48,656 nucleotides of DNA, from NCBI GenBank assembly GCA_936911875.1, contig CAKZGB010000015.1, forward strand, positions 1-48,656, written 5' to 3'. The position numbers and the translations under genes are program-made. Shown one piece after another: positions 27,401-33,954 of the stretch (positions are counted from its first letter, which is position 1; every line of letters starts with the position of its first letter). This DNA comes from an uncultured Lysobacteraceae bacterium (lineage in GTDB: Bacteria; Pseudomonadota; Gammaproteobacteria; Xanthomonadales; Xanthomonadaceae). The notes below the pieces were generated by a model. The model ran no database searches. It saw only the letters and a list, made by a program, of their open reading frames with translations, and was not told where the DNA came from.

Positions 27401-27721
27401 TCAGGCGTTGCCACGTTGAACGGTCTCGTTCTGATGCAAGCCATCCGGGAGCAATTCGACGCCGGAACGGTTTCGCTGGAAGCGGCGCGGATCGGCGCGA
27501 AGAGTCGATTGCGCGCTGTGCTGACAACCGCACTCGTGGCCATCGTCGGCTTCATGCCAATGGCAATGGCAGCCGGAGCCGGGGCGGAGGTCCAGAAACC
27601 CTTGGCAACCGTCGTAATTGGCGGTCTGCTCACGGCAACGCTATTGACCTTGCTGGTTCTTCCGGCATTCGCGAGTCGTACCCTGCGTGCTCGCGAGAAG
27701 GTCGCATTGCCGACAGATTGA
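24479..27721 (+). CDS. czcA: Heavy-metal efflux RND pump CzcA
   Basis: This 1080-residue inner-membrane pump exports divalent metal cations (Co, Zn, Cd type) by proton antiport. About 12 membrane segments flank two large periplasmic domains. The TM4 motif is DFGILVDGAVIVVEA at residues 425-439, which contains the D-G-D-E pattern of HME-RND pumps. The family usually ends this motif in VEN, whereas here it is VEA. GREFMPTLDEGDI and the N-terminal RLPMDAVPDITNRQVQINT are also typical. The HME subclass and true substrate cannot be settled without comparison. It is the central gene of the island operon. Confidence 0.95.
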   Translation: MSLNLIGQVVRYRWAVILLSVGLAFYGIFQLARLPMDAVPDITNRQVQINTFAPALAPGQMERQVTYPLETAFAGLPGLVSTRSLSRNGFSQVTVVFTDDTDIYFARQQIAERLREAQSSLPEGVVPAMSPVTTGLGEVLTWTVDFAPRDPKVSSAAGAPGWQADGTFLTPEGKVLSSPQERATYLRTLQDWLIAPQMRSTKGLADVDSIGGYEKEYSVHPDPARLTAYGISFTELADALRRSNVQAGAGFIERSGEGLVVRTDALARGVQDLAQAPVVNRNGLIIRVSDVAQVSEGQSPRLGVATRDGHEIVLGSALMIAGGNSRTVAQDASARLTEVSKSLPPGIEVKVVLDRSKLVNATIGTVAENLAVGALLVIVVLFLLLGNIRAATITALVIPLSFLFAVIGMQRFGISGNLMSLGALDFGILVDGAVIVVEATLLLLTQRQHELGRRLTLRERLSVVVEATGKMARPAAFGQAIILLVFAPILTLQGVEGKTFQPMAATFMFALVGAFIFSFTFVPAMAALFIRAPETAIAPADSMHSEEGHADEHETKVLRVLRRQFEPLIDAAIAKPRRMLAGAAVLSLVGVVAFLSLGREFMPTLDEGDIAMQSLRVPSTSLAQSAEMQRELESAIKKQPQVQTMFSRTGTAEAAIDPMPANISDSVIVLKPRSQWPDPGLSKEELVEKFESVAKTHIGNNFEFSQPIELRFNELISGVRSDMAVMIYGEDFDVLRKVADEVAGKLRTVDGAVDVQVEQVAGLPAMTVQVDHSAASQFGLTAQDVAQAFSTAVGGESAGTIFEADRRFEVAVRLEESMRADPVQLAALPVIGPSGVSVPLSSVAKIVVAEGPNQISRNNGSRRIVVQANVRGRDLGGFVTQAQEQVSAVKLPPGIRIEWGGQFENLQRAERRLAFVIPIVFILIGGLLYMALGSIREAALVFACVPLALVGGVLALSVRGMPFSVSAAVGFIAVSGVATLNGLVLMQAIREQFDAGTVSLEAARIGAKSRLRAVLTTALVAIVGFMPMAMAAGAGAEVQKPLATVVIGGLLTATLLTLLVLPAFASRTLRAREKVALPTD

Positions 27722-27809
27722 ATGATTAATGTCGATAATAGATAAGAACCCGGGTCCAACCCAAGATCGCGGGTTGTCCTGGCACAATAGTTCCAGAAGG
27801 AGGTTTCAT

Positions 27810-28472
27810 ATGTCAGATTGCGATTGCGGCAAGCCCGTAGAACTCAAGTCGATGGAGGCGAGACAGCGCCGGGTATTGATGATCGTCATGTCGATTAATA
27901 TCGTGACGTGCATCATGATGTTCAGCGCCGCTTACTTCAGCGGGTCGTCGTCGCTACTTTCAGGGACGCTGGATAACCTCGGTGACGCTGCTACCTATCT
28001 GCTGAGCATCCTTGTCATCGGTGCCAGCGTACGGGCTAAGGCACGTGTTGCACTGTTTAAAGGGCTGCTGATATTTGGCGCAGCCATCGCCGTTGGACTG
28101 CAGATCATCTGGCGACTGAATAACCCGGCTGTTCCGGTCTTTGAAACCATGGGCGTGGTGGCGGCGTTGAACCTTGCATTGAACGGCGTCTGTCTGTGGC
28201 TATTGACGCCGATTCGCGACACCGACATCAATATTTCGTCTGCCTGGGAATGTTCACGAAACGACATGTTTGAAGGCGTAGCCGTCCTCGCCGCTACGGC
28301 AGGCGTCTGGCTATTTGAATCGGGATGGCCAGACCTGGTTGTTGCCATCGCATTGCTGGTCATGTTCCTTCGCTCGGCGTGGCGCGTCCTTCGTTCTGCG
28401 TGGAGAAGCCTATCGTCGAGTCCGGATTCCGCGGCAACTTGCGGCGCCTCGCCAAGGGGGATGAATAAATGA
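27810..28472 (+). CDS. Short cation-diffusion-facilitator-like transporter
   Basis: A 220-residue membrane protein with about six hydrophobic segments and no soluble C-terminal domain. A perfect AAGGAGGT precedes the ATG and fixes the start, 88 nt after czcA. The N-terminus has a Cys pair (SDCDCGKP). TM2 has SLLSGTLDNLGDAATYLLS and TM5 has SRNDMFEGVAVLAA, where CDF proteins place their metal ligands (here N/D and N/D/E, without the usual His). It probably moves a divalent cation, but the substrate is unknown. It overlaps czcD by four bases. Confidence 0.75.
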   Translation: MSDCDCGKPVELKSMEARQRRVLMIVMSINIVTCIMMFSAAYFSGSSSLLSGTLDNLGDAATYLLSILVIGASVRAKARVALFKGLLIFGAAIAVGLQIIWRLNNPAVPVFETMGVVAALNLALNGVCLWLLTPIRDTDINISSAWECSRNDMFEGVAVLAATAGVWLFESGWPDLVVAIALLVMFLRSAWRVLRSAWRSLSSSPDSAATCGASPRGMNK

Positions 28473-29350
28473 GTGGCGGACATGATCATGGCGCCGGCGA
28501 AATCAAGCACGAAAAGCCGCTTTGGATCGCGCTCTTACTGACAGGTACTTTCCTGATTGCCGAAGTCGTCGGTGGACTGATTACAAACAGCCTTGCACTG
28601 CTTTCCGATGCGGCGCACATGGGGACTGACGTGCTAGCGCTCGGCATTTCGCTGTTCGCGGTTCGTCTTAGCCGTAGGCCGGCAGATGCAAAGAAGACAT
28701 ACGGCTATGCCCGCATGGAAGCAATCGGGGCGCTGATAAACGGGGGAATGCTCTTTCTGGTGGCTGGCTACATCCTATGGGAAGCGTTTGGCAGGTTTCA
28801 GAAATCAACCGAAGTTGCGTCAGTTGGAATGCTTGTCATCGCAACGCTGGGCCTTGTCATTAACCTGATCTCAATGCGGTTGCTCGCGGCAGGCTCGGGC
28901 GAGAGCCTGAATGTCAAAGGCGCATATCTTGAGGTGTGGGCTGACATGCTCGGTTCCCTGGGTGTGATAGCAGGTGCGGTCATCATTTATTTCACGGGAT
29001 GGACCATCATCGATCCGATTGTTGCCGTGCTGATTGGCCTTTGGGTACTTCCACGAACATGGCGACTAATGTCCCAAGCCGTACATATGCTGATGCAGGG
29101 TGTTCCGGAAGGACTGGAACTGGCGACCGTCGATGGTGCACTGAGGGAGATCAAAGGCGTCCGCGAGTTGCACAACCTGCATATCTGGGCACTGGGGTCA
29201 ACGCAAACGGTTCTGACGACGCATCTTGTCTATGATGAAACCGAAATTGATGCGGAAGCTCTAAGGCAAGAAGCGACTCGGATGCTTAGGGATCGCTTTG
29301 ATGTGCATCAAAGCACGATTCAAATCGAATCAAGTGCATGCATAAACTGA
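28469..29350 (+). CDS. czcD: Cation diffusion facilitator CzcD
   Basis: This 293-residue inner-membrane transporter exports Zn/Co/Cd from cytoplasm to periplasm, where CzcCBA can take the ions on. Six membrane segments are followed by a cytoplasmic C-terminal domain (about 205-293) containing LHNLHIWALGSTQTVLTTHL. The TM2 metal-site motif is LLSDAAHMGTDV, and TM5 has YLEVWADMLGSLG. The N-terminus carries a few His (GGHDHGAGEIKH). It is the last gene of the operon and is followed by hairpins. Confidence 0.95.
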   Translation: MSGGHDHGAGEIKHEKPLWIALLLTGTFLIAEVVGGLITNSLALLSDAAHMGTDVLALGISLFAVRLSRRPADAKKTYGYARMEAIGALINGGMLFLVAGYILWEAFGRFQKSTEVASVGMLVIATLGLVINLISMRLLAAGSGESLNVKGAYLEVWADMLGSLGVIAGAVIIYFTGWTIIDPIVAVLIGLWVLPRTWRLMSQAVHMLMQGVPEGLELATVDGALREIKGVRELHNLHIWALGSTQTVLTTHLVYDETEIDAEALRQEATRMLRDRFDVHQSTIQIESSACIN

Positions 29351-29355
29351 CAGGG

Positions 29356-29378
29356 CCAGGCAGGATATTACTGCCTGG
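29356..29378 (+). terminator. Hairpin after czcD
   Basis: CCAGGCAG and CTGCCTGG pair around a 7-nt loop directly after the czcD stop, and an alternative outer stem (GGGCCAG/CTGGCCC) is possible. No T-run follows, so termination would need help. Confidence 0.45.
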
Positions 29379-29458
29379 GACTGGCCCGGTCTCCCATCGC
29401 ACTTTCTGCCTCACGAATGTTTCGCGCCGATCTTGAATTGCAGAACATTCGAAATAAG

Positions 29459-29491
29459 AACCCACCGACGGATGTTGGTGGGTTTTTTCGT
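29459..29491. terminator. Intrinsic terminator between czcD and Mur-ligase fragment
   Basis: AACCCACC and GGTGGGTT enclose a 10-nt loop and are followed by TTTTCG on the plus strand. On the minus strand CTTATTT follows. It can end the czc operon and also the fragment read from the other side. Confidence 0.75.
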
Positions 29492-29492
29492 T

Positions 29493-29690
29493 AATTGACC
29501 ACACGCTCGAGCAGTTCAATCACTGCGTCGCGCTCGTCCATGGCATGAATGGGTAGAACCAGGACATCGCCGGTCCGCGCCCAGTCCAATGCGGCACTGA
29601 TCAACTGGTGAATATCCGCGACGACCATCACCTGCTCAGTGGGAATGCCTGCCCTTGTCACGGCGCCCTTGAATAACGCTCCTCGGCATT
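29493..29690 (-). pseudogene. C-terminal fragment of a cyanophycin-synthetase-type Mur ligase
   Basis: Reading the minus strand gives about 65 residues ending in a stop at 29493. LFKGAVTRAGIPTEQVMVVA and DVLVLPIHAMDERDAVIELL align with the end of the Mur-ligase synthetase gene at 34664-36403 (ILFRALITSGLKPQQLIGVE; DVLVLPIHASDEREYATAHF). Upstream codons quickly become A/T-rich and unrelated, and there is no start. It is a broken remnant lying inside the island, just before the right att copy. It is not a copy of the intact gene: the two share the family pattern but differ at many residues. Confidence 0.8.
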
Positions 29691-29709
29691 CTTTTTTGTA
29701 AGTTTTTTT

Positions 29710-29745
29710 GCTAAATAGACTTTAGTTTGCAACACTCTATTTAGC
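29710..29745. repeat. Small inverted repeat in the A/T-rich right end of the island
   Basis: GCTAAATAG and CTATTTAGC are perfect inverted copies 18 nt apart. The span overlaps AGTTTGCAA-N14-GTGGGCTAT (29724-29754), which has a same-length, 22-of-31 match at 21210-21240 by the left end. Confidence 0.5.
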
Positions 29746-29785
29746 GTGGGCTATTGCATTATTTCGTGACAGATGCACGTTTTTG

Positions 29786-29805
29786 TGTCCCAGAAATGTC
29801 CCAGA
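29786..29805. repeat. Island subterminal repeat, right copy
   Basis: TGTCCCAGAAATGTCCCAGA differs at one base from the copy at 21359-21378 and has the same orientation. It is 39 bp from the right att copy. Confidence 0.6.
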
Positions 29806-29844
29806 CAGGCCTGAAAGGCGCATGGTTGCGCTGTGAACCCACCT

Positions 29845-29890
29845 CTCATAATGCTGGGGTCGGTGGTTCGAGTCCACCCATAGCCACCAT
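29845..29890 (+). repeat. att copy 2 (right end of island, tRNA-Met 3' fragment)
   Basis: A 46-bp exact copy of 21094-21139 comprising the tRNA-Met anticodon loop, variable loop, T arm, acceptor 3' strand and CCA. The 5' half of a tRNA is absent, so this is an att scar and not a gene. Confidence 0.92.
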
Positions 29891-29903
29891 TTGCAGAAAT
29901 GGA

Positions 29904-30346
29904 TCAGGGCGCCTTTTTCGATAGATTGGTGCTTCCCGCAACAACAAACCGCAACTCACGGTCCGCCGCACAAGTCACGAAGGGCCTCCCACTCCGCGCC
30001 TGCCGCATGAGGTCGATCGCTTCCAGCGAATCCGGTGCCCGAAACAGAACGGCTGCCCCATTTCCCTCCTGCCCACAGACCGTGTTGGTACACCAGTGAA
30101 CGCCATAGCTCAAGTAGACATAAAGATGCCTGGCGGGTCCGAACATAGATCGATTCCGCGGAGTTTGACCATGGTACGAGTGTGAAGCGGGATCGTCCTG
30201 CGCATAGGACTCCAACTCCACTAAGCGTGCGATACGCCCGTCCTTATGCACGAGTAGCTTGCCCAGCAGTTCCGGAGCGACCACGTCCGGCGTGCGAGAA
30301 AAAAGTCCAACAGAAGAACAGTCCGTTTAGGGACCATGCGTGCCAT
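29904..30346 (-). pseudogene. Decayed 3-methyladenine DNA glycosylase (Mpg/AAG family)
   Basis: The main open part (30284-29904) reads VAPELLGKLLVH, then VELESYAQDDPASHSYHGQT and FGPARHLYVYLSYGVHWCTN, clear Mpg signatures. The likely original start is ATG at 30337 or 30346 behind AAGGAG. That frame reads KRTVLLLDFF and rejoins SRTPDVVAPELL only if one T is added to the 6-T run (plus strand A6 at 30299-30304). After MRQAR a second shift is needed to reach LRDLCGGP, and then a stop appears. The last 60 or so residues are missing, and the gene runs out 14 bp from the att copy. It is non-functional unless restarted from the GTG at 30284. Confidence 0.8.
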
Positions 30347-30406
30347 TGCTCCTTGTAGGCTCTGCCAGCGAGCGAAACCGACTCCCCGAAAGTTCATGCA
30401 CGTGCG

Positions 30407-31408
30407 TTAGAACCACTTGCGATAGGCGCCTATGCCAATCAGGAAGGCCGAAACAGCAAGCATCGCACCGATCGTAACGAAAAAGCCAAAGTCCTTTGTA
30501 CCAAAGAAGCTGGTCTCAAAGTTCATGCCCATTGCTCCCACCACAACGGACATGAAGCCAAATGCAGCGGCCAGAAAAGACAGGACCCGGAGGCTCTTGT
30601 TGGTGCGAAGGGCAATTCTGTTTGTCAGTACTTCGAGTGTCCCGATAACCAGTTCGCGCGTGCCCTCCACGGCGTTGGCTGCATTTTGAAACTGCTGTTC
30701 CAACTTCTCAAATTGCCTGCCAACCGAGTCCGGTGCATCAGGCATAAAGTCAGCTCGAGCAAGGCTCGAGTATACAATGCGCTGACTGCTGAGCACTCTA
30801 CGCAGACGCGCGGCGGTTTTACGCATCGTGGCCAGCTTTACCGAGTCCTCGTCGTGACGGTCCTCCAAAATGTCGGCTTCGATCCGATCCAACTCTCCTT
30901 CGAATATCATCACCGCTTCGAAATACGCGTCCAGGCCCCAGTCTAGCAACGACCCCATAAAAGAACGTGCGTCGAGGCAACCGAGGCGAGAATGTCCGTA
31001 TTCTCTTTCGCGAAGCGCGTTCATAAATGCAATAGGTCTCTCGTGACGGGTCAAGATAAAGCCTGGGCCCAAGAAGATATCCAGGATGGCCCCGACGAAC
31101 TCAAGATTACCGGTATGTTGCGGGACGGCTACCCGACACCATGCAAAATTACCATCTGCGCCGATCAGGGGAGTGCTGCCCTTCGAGGTCGCATTCGCAA
31201 TTATTAGCGTCGGAATTTCTAGTCGCTGAAGAACCGAATCCGGACAGCCCCCCGCTTGAAGGTCAATCCAATACAGTTCGTCGGGACTAGCCGATGGGGC
31301 GAGCGAGGTCACATCGACCGCTTTGGCTTGACCGTCTGCGCAGTAATGAATTATTGCCAATTCATCGCTGTCCAACCCCAAGTTCGGATCACAGAGAGAC
31401 GCACTCAT
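30407..31408 (-). CDS. CorA-family divalent metal transporter (CorA/ZntB type)
   Basis: A 333-residue protein: a cytoplasmic N-terminal domain of about 270 residues with charged helices, then two C-terminal membrane segments. The first membrane helix ends in the family signature GMN (GAMGMNFETSFFG). The family forms pentameric channels for Mg2+, or Zn2+ in ZntB. The sequence is divergent from classical CorA, with an acidic, flexible N-terminus. I chose the second Met (MSASLCDP) as the start; the ATG-like start four codons earlier is possible. It lies downstream of katE on the same strand with a hairpin between. Direction of transport and ion are not known. Confidence 0.8.
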   Translation of the reverse strand: MSASLCDPNLGLDSDELAIIHYCADGQAKAVDVTSLAPSASPDELYWIDLQAGGCPDSVLQRLEIPTLIIANATSKGSTPLIGADGNFAWCRVAVPQHTGNLEFVGAILDIFLGPGFILTRHERPIAFMNALREREYGHSRLGCLDARSFMGSLLDWGLDAYFEAVMIFEGELDRIEADILEDRHDEDSVKLATMRKTAARLRRVLSSQRIVYSSLARADFMPDAPDSVGRQFEKLEQQFQNAANAVEGTRELVIGTLEVLTNRIALRTNKSLRVLSFLAAAFGFMSVVVGAMGMNFETSFFGTKDFGFFVTIGAMLAVSAFLIGIGAYRKWF

Positions 31409-31431
31409 TATGCTTTCCAAATACAGAATGA

Positions 31432-31465
31432 GGTGGCGGAACGACAGACTGACTTAACCGCCACC
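31432..31465 (-). terminator. Hairpin after katE
   Basis: GGTGGCGG and CCGCCACC pair around an 18-nt loop shortly past the katE stop. A weak T-containing stretch follows on the minus strand. It may partly separate katE from the CorA-type gene. Confidence 0.4.
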
Positions 31466-31482
31466 CGATTCCGTTGATGCAG

Positions 31483-33879
31483 TTAGACGAGCGGCGGATC
31501 GGTCTCGCGTTCGAAATGGCGGTGCATGCCGAGGGCGTTGATGAACAGGTTAAGCGTATCGGCCTTGGCTTTTGCAGGCAGAAATAAGCCTGGGTCTTTA
31601 TTATCATCGCGGAGAATGCCAGCACCCTCGACAAAGCTGACAGATTCACCTATGGCCAGAATCGTCTTGAGGTGGCGGAACTGATCTTTCACAAACTCAG
31701 CTGCACGACCGTCCCTAGCCCATGCCTTCGCTGTGCCTTCGCCATCGGGAATGATCACGCCGTCAAACAAAACCGAAGGCTCGTTTTCAAATGAAGCGTC
31801 GGCTTCGATCTGGCTTCCATCCTTAGCGGTGAATAGACCCACGCGCGGCCCAACCAGCCGTCCCACGGCTCCCACCTTTGAGAGCGCAGCCTTGGACTTT
31901 GCTACCAGTTGGCTGTCGACGCCGTCGCCGACAAAAATCGCAACCTTTCTAGATGCAGCCCCCGTTAACCCGGGGCGCGCGAAAATAGAAAGCGGCGCGG
32001 ACTGCTCAACTTCTGGCTTAGGAGCCTCCAACAACGCACGCGGCATCGGATCTGGCATGGGCATCCCCAATCCTTCGGCAATTTGCGTGGCCAAATCGTC
32101 CGAGACATTGCGAAGCATCGACACTACCCGGCGACGGATCGCGGGCACGGTCAGCTTGGAGAGCTCAAACCTGAAGGCTGCTGCAATATGCGCCTTCTCC
32201 ACCGGCGATTGACTGGCGTAAAACATCGTAGCCTGATTGAAATGCTCCGCAAATTTTTCCGGTTTACCACGCACTTCGTCTTGTTGTACGGGCTCGGGGA
32301 ACGACACGAATCCGACGGCACCAGCCTGGAACGGGCAGCCCCCTCCGAGGGAGTTTGGTTCGTAAGAAACTCTGCCACGATGAATAGCCTGCCTATGAAG
32401 GCCATCTCGCTGATTGTTGTGAACAGGAGCGATCGGCGCATTGATCGGAATCTCGTGAAAATTGGGCCCACCCAAGCGTGTCAGCTGGGTATCGACATAG
32501 GAATGAATGCGACCTGCAAGCAACGGATCGTTACTGAAGTCGATACCGGGAATGACGTGGGCCGTACAGAAGGCGACCTGCTCGGTTTCAGCAAAGAAGT
32601 TGTCGGGATTGCGGTTCAAGACCATGCGGCCCAACGGAGTCACAGGCACCAGCTCTTCGGGTATCAGCTTGGTCGAATCGAGGACATCGAAGGAAAACTG
32701 CTCGGCCTCCGCCTCCGTAAACACCTGAACACCCAGTTCCCATTCCGGAAAGGCACCGCACTCAATCGCCTCCCACAGGTCGCGGCGATGGAAGTCGGGA
32801 TCACAGCCGGCGATCTTGACCGCCTCGTCCCACACAAGTGCATGCGTGCCTTGCAGCGGCTTCCAGTGAAATTTGACGAAGCGCGATTCGTGGCGATCGT
32901 TCACAAATCGGAAGGTATGCACACCGAACCCTTCCATCATTCGGTAACTACGGGGAATTGCGCGGTCCGACATCAGCCACATCAGCATGTGGGCAGACTC
33001 CGGCATCAGCGATACGAAGTCCCAGAATGTGTCATGTGCGGACGCGGCTTGCGGCATTTGATGATGCGGCTCCGGTTTCACTGCGTGAACCAAATCAGGG
33101 AACTTCATGGCGTCCTGAATAAAGAACACCGGCATGTTATTGCCTACCAGATCCCAATTTCCCTCGTCGGTGTAGAATTTGACCGCGAAACCGCGCACGT
33201 CCCGCGCGGTGTCTTTACTGCCCCGCTCGCCGGCGACAGTCGAGAAACGCACGAATACCGGTGTGATCTTTCCCGCTTCCTTAAACGGAGCGGCGCGAGT
33301 AAGATCCGTTTGCGATGCATAACACTCGAAATAGCCATGTGCTGCTGAACCACGAGCATGCACGATCCGTTCCGGAATTCTTTCGTGATCAAAGTGTGTC
33401 AGTTTCTCGCGCAAAATGAAGTCTTTAAGCAACGCCGGTCCGCGGAGTCCCGCTTTTAGGGAGTGTTGGTTATCCGCTATGGGTACACCATGGTTGGTGG
33501 TCAATCGCTGGCCGGCGCTGTCAACCCTCACCCGATCTAAGGAATCGATAGTTGCATTCAGACCGTGTATCGCTTTGGAGCCGGATTTTGGGGACTTGGA
33601 GGATTCGCCCACAGTACTTGCGGTTACCAGAGGCGAGGGCGGGATCACTTGGGTGCCTTCCCACGGATCCAAGGTAGCCCCGTGACCGTACTCACCCGCC
33701 TTCATTTCATTGAAGGGCATTTCATTCGCAGTAGCCTCTGTTTCAGCCGCTTGTGTAGCGACCAGTTTGGGCGAGCCGACGCCCGGGGTCTTGGAGCGAG
33801 CGGAACGGGAATTAGAAGCACCGGATCCGGCGGATGAGTTGTGCTTTTTGTTATTGAGAATCTTGCGAGTCGTAGCCAT
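31483..33879 (-). CDS. katE: Large-subunit catalase HPII
   Basis: This 798-residue clade II catalase degrades hydrogen peroxide in the cytoplasm. The distal haem His is H174 (RIVHARGSAAHG) and the Asn is N247 (LVGNNMPVFF). The proximal Tyr lies in RIHSYVDTQL near 461. All are offset by 46 from E. coli KatE (753 residues), so the extra length is an N-terminal extension rich in Ser, Lys and Asn. The C-terminal flavodoxin/GATase-like domain (about 640-798, VAIFVGDGVDSQLV and FDGVIIPDGEGTAKAW) is complete. It lies downstream of a ferritin-like gene, a context of stationary-phase oxidative defence. No regulator is adjacent. Confidence 0.97.
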   Translation of the reverse strand: MATTRKILNNKKHNSSAGSGASNSRSARSKTPGVGSPKLVATQAAETEATANEMPFNEMKAGEYGHGATLDPWEGTQVIPPSPLVTASTVGESSKSPKSGSKAIHGLNATIDSLDRVRVDSAGQRLTTNHGVPIADNQHSLKAGLRGPALLKDFILREKLTHFDHERIPERIVHARGSAAHGYFECYASQTDLTRAAPFKEAGKITPVFVRFSTVAGERGSKDTARDVRGFAVKFYTDEGNWDLVGNNMPVFFIQDAMKFPDLVHAVKPEPHHQMPQAASAHDTFWDFVSLMPESAHMLMWLMSDRAIPRSYRMMEGFGVHTFRFVNDRHESRFVKFHWKPLQGTHALVWDEAVKIAGCDPDFHRRDLWEAIECGAFPEWELGVQVFTEAEAEQFSFDVLDSTKLIPEELVPVTPLGRMVLNRNPDNFFAETEQVAFCTAHVIPGIDFSNDPLLAGRIHSYVDTQLTRLGGPNFHEIPINAPIAPVHNNQRDGLHRQAIHRGRVSYEPNSLGGGCPFQAGAVGFVSFPEPVQQDEVRGKPEKFAEHFNQATMFYASQSPVEKAHIAAAFRFELSKLTVPAIRRRVVSMLRNVSDDLATQIAEGLGMPMPDPMPRALLEAPKPEVEQSAPLSIFARPGLTGAASRKVAIFVGDGVDSQLVAKSKAALSKVGAVGRLVGPRVGLFTAKDGSQIEADASFENEPSVLFDGVIIPDGEGTAKAWARDGRAAEFVKDQFRHLKTILAIGESVSFVEGAGILRDDNKDPGLFLPAKAKADTLNLFINALGMHRHFERETDPPLV

Positions 33880-33926
33880 TTCAACTCCAGAGCGGCATGT
33901 GTAGTGTGGAGGAACTTGGAAGAATT

Positions 33927-33948
33927 AAGCCCGCCGGAGGGCGGGCTT
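33927..33948 (-). terminator. Hairpin between ferritin-like gene and katE
   Basis: AAGCCCGCC-GGAG-GGCGGGCTT, a perfect 9-bp stem. On the minus strand it lies just past the stop of the ferritin-like gene and is followed by AATTCTT, so it likely ends that transcript before katE. Confidence 0.6.
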
Positions 33949-33954
33949 GCTAGC

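Larger units (their letters stand above)
21094..29890. mobile_element. Genomic island in tRNA-Met carrying heavy-metal efflux genes, no integrase
   Basis: About 8.75 kb lies between perfect 46-bp direct repeats of the tRNA-Met 3' end. Near-identical 20-bp repeats (21359-21378, 29786-29805) sit inside each end. The cargo is a czcI-like gene, czcC, czcB, czcA, a CDF-like gene and czcD, all on the plus strand. No tyrosine recombinase, excisionase, relaxase or metal-responsive regulator is seen. It therefore looks like a remnant, or an element mobilised in trans by another element with the same att specificity. The intact tRNA is at the left end. Confidence 0.88.

Noticed and set aside
27729..27809. 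Longer start of the short CDF-like protein at 27729
   Set aside because: The extension is polar and unconserved; a perfect AAGGAGGT directly precedes the ATG at 27810.
29845..29890. Second tRNA-Met gene
   Set aside because: Only the 3' part from the anticodon loop onward is present; the 5' acceptor strand and D arm are missing. It is an att duplication.
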